The notes under the pieces were generated by a model. That model was not told where the DNA came from. It saw only the letters and a program-made list of their open reading frames with translations, and ran no database searches. The translations under genes and the position numbers were made by a program. Below are positions 26,378 through 33,691 of a DNA stretch of 64,000 bases, one piece after another. Source of the stretch: JBCCAG01 sp050331115 (GTDB lineage: Bacteria; Cyanobacteriota; Cyanobacteriia; CAKZMO01); NCBI GenBank assembly GCA_050331115.1, contig JBHJHD010000018.1, positions 14,739-78,738 on the forward strand, read 5' to 3'. Within the stretch, counting starts at the first letter, position 1; every line of letters begins with the position of its first letter.

Positions 26378-26411
26378 TCAGACTATTGCCCACTTCAGAC
26401 TATTGCCCACT
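26378..26411. repeat. 17-base tandem duplication
   Basis: TCAGACTATTGCCCACT occurs at 26378-26394 and again at 26395-26411. A partial third unit (ATTGCCCA) follows. Confidence 0.88.
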
Positions 26412-26565
26412 ATTGCCCATTCTGCATTCGTCTTGCCTTGCCTTGGACTTTGCTTGCCTTAGACTTTACTATCTGGGCCAAAGCTTGGATAATAAAGAAA
26501 CATAAAGGTTGTTAAACTACGTTTTCTTTTTATAGCGTTTAGAAAATTTCCACTGGAGATTGCCC

Positions 26566-28293
26566 ATGGTCACCGCCGCACCCGCCCAAAAGCGCCTCAC
26601 TACCCAGACTGCCGAAATTGCCCCCGACATTACCACCATCCGCTCCCTCCACTGGGACCGCGATCGCTTCTACATCGAGTTCGGGCTGCAGAATGGCACC
26701 ACCTACAACTCCTTCTTAATTCGGGGCGAGAAGACGGCCCTGGTGGACACGTCCCACGCTAAGTTTCGCGAGCTGTACCTTGACGCACTGCGCGGCGTGA
26801 TTGACCCGGCGGAAATCGACTACATTATCATTAGCCACACCGAGCCGGACCACAGCGGCCTGGTGAAAGACCTGCTGGCGTTGGCCCCCAACGCCACCGT
26901 AGTGGGCGGCAAGGTGGCGATCGCCTTTTTAGAAAACCAGGTGCACCAGCCCTTTGAGAGTATGCAGGTGAAAAGCGGCGACACCCTGGATTTGGGTAAC
27001 GGCCACGCGCTAGAGTTTGTCAGCGCTCCTAACCTCCACTGGCCCGACACCATCTTCACCTACGACCCCAAGTCGCAGATCCTCTTCACCTGCGACGCTT
27101 TTGGCATGCACTACTGCAGCGAGGCGACCTACGACGACGACCTAAAAGCTATCGCGGCTGACTTCCACTTCTACTACCAGTGCCTGATGGCCCCCAACGC
27201 CCGCTCGGTGCTCAGCGCTATGAAGCGGATGAGCAAGCTGAGTGGGGAAATTGAGCAGGTGGCTACTGGCCATGGGCCGCTACTGAAGCACAACGTGGCG
27301 GAGCTTACCGGGCGCTACAAGCGCTGGAGTGAAGCCAAAGCTGAGGCTGAGACCACGGCGGCGGTGTTCTACGTGTCGGACTATGGCTACAGCGATCGCC
27401 TCTCCCAAGCCATTGCCCGAGGCGTTACCAAAACCGGCGTAGCCGTGGAGATGATGGACCTCAAGTCCGCCGATGCCCAAGCGGTGAACGAGCTGGTGAG
27501 CCACGCGGCGGCGATCGTGGTGGCGGCCCCCCCAGCGTCTGGCCGCTTTGCCAGCGATGCCCAGGCGGCGGTGAGCACCGTCCTAGCGGCGGTGCATGAA
27601 GGTCAAGTGGTTGGCCTGTTTGAGTGCTATGGCGGCGACGACGAGCCGGTAGACCCGCTGATGAACCGCTTCACCAATGCGGGTCTAAAGACGGGCTTCC
27701 CCGCCATCCGCATTAAGGATACCCCCACCGACGTCACCTACCAGGCCTGTGAGGAGTCGGGCACTGATCTGGGCCAGATGATCACGCAGAAGGACAAGGC
27801 CAAAAAAGTTAAAGCCATCGACAACGAGCTAGAGAAAGCCCTAGGCCGCATCAGCAGCGGGCTTTATATCCTTACGGCGCAAAAAGGGGAACTCAACGGC
27901 GCGATGCTGGCCTCTTGGGTGTCTCAGGCCAGCTTTGAGCCCCTGGGCTTTACGGTGGCGGTGGCTAAGGACCGGGCCATTGAGTCGTTGATGCACGTGG
28001 GCGATCGATTTGTGCTTAATATCCTCGAAGAAGACAACTACCAGCCGCTGATGAAGCACTTCCTGAAGCGCTTCCCGCCTGGAGGCGATCGCTTTGAGGG
28101 GGTGAAGACGCGTCAGGCGGAGAACGGCTCGCCGGTGCTGTCGGACGCGCTGGCCTATTTGGAGTGTGAGGTGTCGAGCCGCATGGAGTGCAGCGACCAC
28201 TGGATTGTGTATTCCACGGTGCAGACGGGCAAGGTGTCGAAGCCGGAGGCGATGACAGCGGTCCATCACCGCAAGGTGGGCAATTATTATTAA
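26566..28293 (+). CDS. flv3: Flavodiiron protein Flv3
   Basis: A 575-residue class C flavodiiron protein. Domains in order are a metallo-beta-lactamase-like diiron domain (1-250), a flavodoxin domain (about 265-405) and the cyanobacteria-specific flavin-reductase domain (about 425-575). The iron-ligand motif SHTEPDHSG keeps the canonical His-x-Glu-x-Asp-His set, with GHGPLL supplying a further His. That fits Flv3 rather than Flv1. With Flv1 it reduces O2 to water downstream of photosystem I (Mehler-like reaction), protecting it under fluctuating light. The start is the ATG at 26566 after a GGAG ribosome site. Confidence 0.92.
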   Translation: MVTAAPAQKRLTTQTAEIAPDITTIRSLHWDRDRFYIEFGLQNGTTYNSFLIRGEKTALVDTSHAKFRELYLDALRGVIDPAEIDYIIISHTEPDHSGLVKDLLALAPNATVVGGKVAIAFLENQVHQPFESMQVKSGDTLDLGNGHALEFVSAPNLHWPDTIFTYDPKSQILFTCDAFGMHYCSEATYDDDLKAIAADFHFYYQCLMAPNARSVLSAMKRMSKLSGEIEQVATGHGPLLKHNVAELTGRYKRWSEAKAEAETTAAVFYVSDYGYSDRLSQAIARGVTKTGVAVEMMDLKSADAQAVNELVSHAAAIVVAAPPASGRFASDAQAAVSTVLAAVHEGQVVGLFECYGGDDEPVDPLMNRFTNAGLKTGFPAIRIKDTPTDVTYQACEESGTDLGQMITQKDKAKKVKAIDNELEKALGRISSGLYILTAQKGELNGAMLASWVSQASFEPLGFTVAVAKDRAIESLMHVGDRFVLNILEEDNYQPLMKHFLKRFPPGGDRFEGVKTRQAENGSPVLSDALAYLECEVSSRMECSDHWIVYSTVQTGKVSKPEAMTAVHHRKVGNYY

Positions 28294-28328
28294 CCTGCAA
28301 TCCTGCCCGTAGGATATGTCCCACCCCG

Positions 28329-28356
28329 GTAGGGGCAAATAGCCATTTGCCCCTAC
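28329..28356. repeat. Perfect 12-bp hairpin between flv3 and flv1
   Basis: GTAGGGGCAAAT (28329-28340) and ATTTGCCCCTAC (28345-28356) flank an AGCC loop. This sequence type is a common dispersed palindrome in cyanobacterial genomes. Here it lies in the 93-base spacer between flv3 and flv1, where it could set the ratio of the two subunits by attenuation or mRNA stability. Confidence 0.75.
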
Positions 28357-28386
28357 GATATGCCTCCTGCACCACCGATACCTCCC

Positions 28387-30228
28387 ATGACCACAACCAC
28401 CCGCGACGTCCAAATCGCCCCGATCGCCGCCCAGACGACGGTCTATCGCTCCTGCAGCTGGAACCGCCTGCGGTTCGAAATTGAATACGCCCGCGAAAAA
28501 GGCACCACCGCCAACAGCTACCTAATTCGCGCCGATAAAACCGCCCTAATTGACCCACCCGGCGAATCCTTCACCGAAATTTTCCTCGACGCCCTGCAGG
28601 CCCCGGCCCAAGAAAAAGAAGCCAAAACCCGGCTGCCTCTGTGGAGCGACCTGTGGCAGCAGCTGCGCTGGGTGGTGCAGGAATACCGCCCTCCCGAGAT
28701 CGACCCCCTAGACCTCACCCAGCTCGACTACGTTGTCCTGGGCCACGTCAACCCCAACCGCGCCGAAACCCTCAAGGCGATTTTGGCGATCGCCCCCAAC
28801 GTCACCATTGCCTGCTCCAACCCGGCGGCGATCGCTCTCAAATCCGCCCTGCCGGACCACGCCCTTAACCTCAAGGTGCTCAAGGGCGCTGACGACACCC
28901 TAGACCTAGGCCAGGGCCACCGCCTGCGGTTCGTCCCTATTCCCACGCCCCGCTATCCCGACGGGCTGGCTACCTATGACCCCCAAACCCAGGTGCTCTA
29001 CACCGGCAAGTTTTTTGGTGCCCACATCTGCGGTGAAGACGTCTTCGACGAAAGCTGGGAGGCTCTGCAGGATGAGCGCCGCTACTACTTCGACTGCCTG
29101 ATGGCTCCTCACGCTCGTCAGGTGCAGACCGTTCTAGAGAAGCTAGCCGATGTGTCTCCCGTGCGGCTCTACGCCACCGGCCACGGACCGCTGGTGCGTT
29201 TCGGCGTCACGGAACTCACCAAAGCCTACCGCAAGTGGAGCCAAAAGCAGCAGGGCCAAGCGCTATCGGTGGCGCTGCTCTACGCCTCTGCCTACGGCAA
29301 CACAGCCACCCTCGCCCAGGCGATTGCCCGTGGGGTCACTAAAACCGGCAGCCGCGTCGAGTCCATCAACTGCGAGGTGGCTAGCACCGACGAGATTAAG
29401 GCGATCGCCGAGCAGTGCGACGGCTTTATCATCGGCTCCCCTACGTTAGGAGGTCACGCCCCCACCCAGGTGCAGACGGCCCTGGGCATCATGCTCTCCA
29501 ACGTCTCGACAGAGAAGCACGTGGGGGTATTTGGCTCCTTCGGCTGGAGCGGGGAGGCAATCGACTATTTAGAAGACAAGCTCAAGGATGCGGGCTACGC
29601 CTTCGCCTTCGACCCCATCCGCGTCAAATTTACCCCCGACAACGCCACCCTGAAGACCTGTGAGGAGGCGGGCACCGACCTGGTGCAGGCCATCAAGAAA
29701 GCCCGCAAGCGTAAGAAGGCGACCCAGCTCACCGCCAAACCGGGGGTCTCCACCATTGCGCCGATAGAGCAGGCCGTGGGCCGAATTGTGGGGTCGCTGT
29801 GCATCGTCACCACCCAGCAGGGGGATGTGTCTAGCGCCATGCTGGCCTCCTGGGTATCCCAGGCCACTTTCACGCCGCCGGGATTTACGGTGGCGGTGGC
29901 CAAGGAGCGGGCCATTGAGTCGTTAATGTATCCCGATAGCCACTTTGTGCTAAACATCCTGCCAGAGGGCAGCTACATTCCGCTGATGAAGCACTTCCTC
30001 AAGCCTTTTAGCCCCGGGGAGGACCGCTTTGCGGGGGTGGAGACAAAGGAAGGTGAAAATAGCTGCCCTATCTTGGTCGGCGCGTCAGCTTACCTAGAAT
30101 GCCGGGTGAAGAGCCGCATGGAGTGCGGCGACCACTGGGTGGTGTACTCTACAGTAGACCGAGGTGAGGTGATGGATGCAGATGTGAAGACCGCTGTGCA
30201 CCATCGTAAGTCGGGAACGCATTACTAA
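28387..30228 (+). CDS. flv1: Flavodiiron protein Flv1
   Basis: A 613-residue partner of Flv3 with the same three-domain order (diiron, flavodoxin, flavin reductase). The ligand motif is replaced: GHVNPNRAETL stands where Flv3 has SHTEPDHSG, so the Glu, Asp and second His are missing. That is the mark of Flv1, which acts as a heterodimer with Flv3. An insertion of about 25 residues (QEKEAKTRLPLWSDLWQQL) lies in the diiron domain. The ATG at 28387 (MTTTTRDVQIAP) is preferred over 28360 on N-terminal resemblance; neither has a ribosome site. It is probably co-transcribed with flv3. Confidence 0.92.
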   Translation: MTTTTRDVQIAPIAAQTTVYRSCSWNRLRFEIEYAREKGTTANSYLIRADKTALIDPPGESFTEIFLDALQAPAQEKEAKTRLPLWSDLWQQLRWVVQEYRPPEIDPLDLTQLDYVVLGHVNPNRAETLKAILAIAPNVTIACSNPAAIALKSALPDHALNLKVLKGADDTLDLGQGHRLRFVPIPTPRYPDGLATYDPQTQVLYTGKFFGAHICGEDVFDESWEALQDERRYYFDCLMAPHARQVQTVLEKLADVSPVRLYATGHGPLVRFGVTELTKAYRKWSQKQQGQALSVALLYASAYGNTATLAQAIARGVTKTGSRVESINCEVASTDEIKAIAEQCDGFIIGSPTLGGHAPTQVQTALGIMLSNVSTEKHVGVFGSFGWSGEAIDYLEDKLKDAGYAFAFDPIRVKFTPDNATLKTCEEAGTDLVQAIKKARKRKKATQLTAKPGVSTIAPIEQAVGRIVGSLCIVTTQQGDVSSAMLASWVSQATFTPPGFTVAVAKERAIESLMYPDSHFVLNILPEGSYIPLMKHFLKPFSPGEDRFAGVETKEGENSCPILVGASAYLECRVKSRMECGDHWVVYSTVDRGEVMDADVKTAVHHRKSGTHY

Positions 30229-30349
30229 ACTGCAGCTGATGGCTTCAAGATAAGGAAAATCTGCAGTTTCGGCGTGGGTACTCAACTACACATACGCTGC
30301 GGGGTTGGCGGCGGTAAATGTATTAGTGGTTTTAACTCTGTGTCATGCC

Positions 30350-32041
30350 ATGTCTTTGACCCACGGCCTACATCTGCGGAATTTTCGAGGCGATTTCTTT
30401 GGGGGACTCACTGCCGCAATCGTGGCGCTGCCCCTAGCCCTAGCGTTTGGCGTTGCTTCAGGGGCGGGGGCGATCGCTGGGCTCTATGGGGCAGTCTTCA
30501 CCGGCTTTTTTGCGGCCCTGTTTGGCGGTACGCCTTCCCAAGTGTCTGGCCCGACGGGTCCCATGACCGTCGTAATGGCCACTGTGTTCAGCAAGCTCAT
30601 TGCGGACAATCCCGAAACCGGGGTGGCAATGGCGTTTACGGCCGTAATGCTAGCGGGCGTATTTCAAATTCTGTTTGGGGTGCTGCGCCTGGGTCGCTTC
30701 ATTACCCTCATGCCCTACCCGGTGATTTCGGGGTTCATGTCTGGCATTGGCGTCATTATCGTGGCCCTGCAGATTGCGCCGCTGCTGGGGCATCCTGCCC
30801 AGAGCAGCGTCTTAGCGGGTTTGCGGCAGCTGCCGGCCGTTTTCTCCAGTCCCCACCCGGCGGCGGCGAGCCTGGGTTTGCTGACTCTGGCGATCGTATT
30901 TGCCTGGCCCCGAAGACTAGAGCGCATGGTGCCGTCGCCGCTGGTGGCGCTCGTCCTCTGCACCGCGATCGCAATTTTTGCTCTTCCCACCAGCGATTTA
31001 GCCCGCATTGGCGATATCCCCCAGGGCCTTCCCCGACTCCAGTGGCCAAATCTCAATCTCAGCCAGCTGCAAAACATCGTGGGCTATGGTCTGATGCTGG
31101 CCACCCTGGGGGCGATCGATTCGTTGCTGACCTCCCTCGTCGCCGACAACATTACCCGGACGCAGCACGACTCGGAAAAAGAGCTAGTTGGTCAGGGCAT
31201 TGGTAACCTTCTGTCTGGGCTGTTTGGCGGTCTGCCGGGAGCAGGCGCGACAATGCGCACCGTGATTAACGTGCAGGCGGGGGGACGCACGCCGCTGTCT
31301 GGGATGATTCACGCGGTGATTTTGCTGTGCATTGTGCTGTGGGCCGGCGGCATAACGGCGCAGATTCCCCACGCGGTGCTGGCCGGAATTCTCATCAAGG
31401 TGGGCGTCAAGATTATTGACTGGAATTTTCTGTGGCGCATCTGCCAAGTTTCTTTGCGCGCTTCTTTAGTTGCCTATGGCGTGCTGCTGCTGACCGTATT
31501 TGTAGATCTCATTACTGCGGTTGCGGTAGGTGCCTTTGTCGCCAACATGCTGACCATTCAGCGGCTGACGACTATCCAAATCGGAAAGATTCGGGCAATC
31601 ACCTACCCCGATGACAATCAGAGCGTCGACTTAACCCCCGAAGAGAAGCATCTGCTGAGCCAGAGCCAAGGGAAGATTCTGCTCATTCAGATGAGCGGTC
31701 CCATCAGCTACGGCGCGGCGCGAAGCCTTTCGTTCCACATGGGGCAAGACTACACGGTATTGATTCTGGACGTTACCGACGTTCCGCTAATTGGCATAAC
31801 GGCATCGCTGCTTATTGAGACCGAAGTTAAAATGGTCCGCTCCCGGCATTGGGGAGACGTTTTTATTGTTGGAGCCCAGGGGCAGGCTATGAGACGGCTG
31901 CAGCAGTTCAAGGTCCATAAAGTGCTGTCCTCGTCAAATTTTGTGCCAACCTGCCATGACGCTCTACGGACTGCTTTGGCTATGCTCAATTCTGAGGCTG
32001 CCGACTCACCTTCGGCAGCCTCAGCTCGGGCTTCAAGGTGA
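30350..32041 (+). CDS. bicA: SulP-family bicarbonate transporter, BicA-like
   Basis: A 563-residue protein, close to the length of known BicA. About 12-14 membrane segments occupy residues 15-425, with a cytoplasmic STAS domain after about 440. Strong BicA-like segments are NFRGDFFGGLTAAIVALPLALAFGV (split here as NFRGDFFGGLTAA and LPLALAFGVASGAG), PTGPMTVVM and GLFGGLPGAGATMRTV. BicA is a sodium-dependent, low-affinity, high-flux bicarbonate importer of the CO2-concentrating mechanism. A sulfate or other anion substrate cannot be excluded from sequence alone. The start is the ATG at 30350 (MSLTHGLHLRNF). Its position after flv1 suggests shared light or carbon regulation. Confidence 0.85.
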   Translation: MSLTHGLHLRNFRGDFFGGLTAAIVALPLALAFGVASGAGAIAGLYGAVFTGFFAALFGGTPSQVSGPTGPMTVVMATVFSKLIADNPETGVAMAFTAVMLAGVFQILFGVLRLGRFITLMPYPVISGFMSGIGVIIVALQIAPLLGHPAQSSVLAGLRQLPAVFSSPHPAAASLGLLTLAIVFAWPRRLERMVPSPLVALVLCTAIAIFALPTSDLARIGDIPQGLPRLQWPNLNLSQLQNIVGYGLMLATLGAIDSLLTSLVADNITRTQHDSEKELVGQGIGNLLSGLFGGLPGAGATMRTVINVQAGGRTPLSGMIHAVILLCIVLWAGGITAQIPHAVLAGILIKVGVKIIDWNFLWRICQVSLRASLVAYGVLLLTVFVDLITAVAVGAFVANMLTIQRLTTIQIGKIRAITYPDDNQSVDLTPEEKHLLSQSQGKILLIQMSGPISYGAARSLSFHMGQDYTVLILDVTDVPLIGITASLLIETEVKMVRSRHWGDVFIVGAQGQAMRRLQQFKVHKVLSSSNFVPTCHDALRTALAMLNSEAADSPSAASARASR

Positions 32042-32089
32042 GAAGCTCTTGCGGCAGAAACTCAATCTTCGCGCTGCCCAGACGTTTTA

Positions 32090-33457
32090 TTAAGCCGTCG
32101 GCACAAGACCGGCTTGAAGCCGGACAGAAATATCGCCGGCATCTATGTCGCGGGGCCTCTGTGTTTCAATCATCGTGACTTGACTCGTCAGCAAGAAGCT
32201 GGTGTAGCTCGCAATCACAATGACGGGCAGCATCGTTGTGCCAGACAGGACGCTGAGAATAATGCTCGTGCTGATGGGCGTTTTAGTCACGGCTACATTC
32301 ACCGCCGCCATTAAGCAGACCATGCCAATGGTGGGGTGAAACTGTGGAACCGCCAGGGAAATCGCCAGGCCTACATTTGCACCGATGAAGAACAGCGGAA
32401 AGATAAATCCGCCCAAAAACCCGGAATGTAGCGTGAAGCTAATAGCGAACATCTTCGCCACCGCAATCAGCAGCAGCATAGTTACCCCCAGAGTCATCCC
32501 CGACTCGATCACGGTGTGAATCTGCTCCTCGCTAAAGAACAGAGTTTGAGGGAAGAAAAAGGCAATCAGGCCAATCACTAACCCCCCAAACGTCGCCAGC
32601 ACAATGCGGTAGTGCTCTAGGGGCTCTAGCAGAAATCCCACCAATCGAAAGACGGCGATGAACAGGACGGCTACCCCTGCGCCGACAAAGCCCAAGAGCA
32701 GACCTTCAAGCAAATTGATTGGAACCAGCGGGGGGACAGACTCAAAATGGTAAAAGCCCCCAATCGTCATGCCAGTGCTGATGCGAAAAACGCTGAAGGA
32801 GAGGATAGCGGAGATGACGGCGGGGCCAATGGCTTCGTAGTACTGCAGCCCCCGACGATGGGGGATCTCTAGGGCGAAAATTGCGGCTCCGATGGGGGCC
32901 CCAAAGAATGCGCCCAAAGCGGCGCTCATGCCGCAAAACGTCAGGACGCGGACCGCTGCGGTGTCGAGCTTCAGGGCGTCTCCCAGCCAGCTGCCGAAGC
33001 TCCCGTTGACCTGGACCAGCGGGGCCTCAGGGCCGGCGCTACCTCCGGCGGTGATTGCCACCAGTGAAGCAATCACCATGGCTGGCGTCTTGCGAATGTC
33101 GATGCGGCCGGGGCGATGAATTCTGTCTACGACTTGGGCCATTTCCCCGGGTAGGCCCATAAAATAGAGCACTAGCCCCACGCAAAACCCGCCCACGGTT
33201 GTCGCTATCCAAACATAGTTCGCTGTGGAGAGCCACGCGGGGAAGTAGGGCTCGACGACCTCGGGCAGGGTATGCCAGACGCCGTGCATCAGGCTCTCCA
33301 GCACAAAGTAGTAGAGGGTCGCAACGATTCCGCCAAAAATGCCAATCGCGACGGCGCAGAGCACCAGCTGAAAATAGGTGAGCTGCCGCAGATCGCCAGA
33401 ATGAACTGGCTCAGATTGCTGTTGCGCCTCTGAAACGGGGTTAGATCGGGTTGTCAT
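32090..33457 (-). CDS. ClC-family chloride channel/transporter
   Basis: A 455-residue membrane protein with about 11 hydrophobic helices. The pore motif GGSAGPEAP (138-146) carries Glu144, the gating glutamate. A later GFIFPLFFIGA matches the third anion-binding segment (GxFxP). The first motif (GSGIP in classic ClCs) is not recognisable; GLPGE stands nearby at 101-105. No C-terminal CBS domains are present. It moves chloride or a related anion across the plasma or thylakoid membrane; exchange versus channel cannot be told. It is convergent with bicA, 48 bases apart. Confidence 0.88.
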   Translation of the reverse strand: MTTRSNPVSEAQQQSEPVHSGDLRQLTYFQLVLCAVAIGIFGGIVATLYYFVLESLMHGVWHTLPEVVEPYFPAWLSTANYVWIATTVGGFCVGLVLYFMGLPGEMAQVVDRIHRPGRIDIRKTPAMVIASLVAITAGGSAGPEAPLVQVNGSFGSWLGDALKLDTAAVRVLTFCGMSAALGAFFGAPIGAAIFALEIPHRRGLQYYEAIGPAVISAILSFSVFRISTGMTIGGFYHFESVPPLVPINLLEGLLLGFVGAGVAVLFIAVFRLVGFLLEPLEHYRIVLATFGGLVIGLIAFFFPQTLFFSEEQIHTVIESGMTLGVTMLLLIAVAKMFAISFTLHSGFLGGFIFPLFFIGANVGLAISLAVPQFHPTIGMVCLMAAVNVAVTKTPISTSIILSVLSGTTMLPVIVIASYTSFLLTSQVTMIETQRPRDIDAGDISVRLQAGLVPTA

Positions 33458-33691
33458 GAGCTAATTCTATGCAGGCTTAAGAGTTGGAAGATTACTCGCC
33501 AGAGGATCGCCAAAGTTGCAGGAGCCGCTAGACCTGTAGGAAAACCTTTCTAGACTTTATTCTTTTGAAGCCAATGTAGCGATATTATTCGCAGCCTTTA
33601 GTATGGGCAGCTACAAAGCAGCGTTTAGCGGTACAAAATAGGGCGCTCATAAGAAATTTGGCGCATTAGACGAGCGCGATCGCCCCACGCC

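Larger units (their letters stand above)
26235..26565. other. 331-base intergenic region rich in tandem duplications, flv3 upstream region
   Basis: No gene is visible. The stretch holds a GGTACGAGGG pair (26281-26290 and 26295-26304), an exact 15-base tandem duplication (26308-26337) and an exact 17-base tandem duplication (26378-26411). A run of CTTGCCTT-like units and an AT-rich segment before flv3 follow. It must contain the flv3 promoter. Confidence 0.7.

Noticed and set aside
30274..31206. 310-codon plus-strand frame overlapping bicA
   Set aside because: It is an out-of-frame shadow; the bicA frame has clear SulP homology along its whole length.
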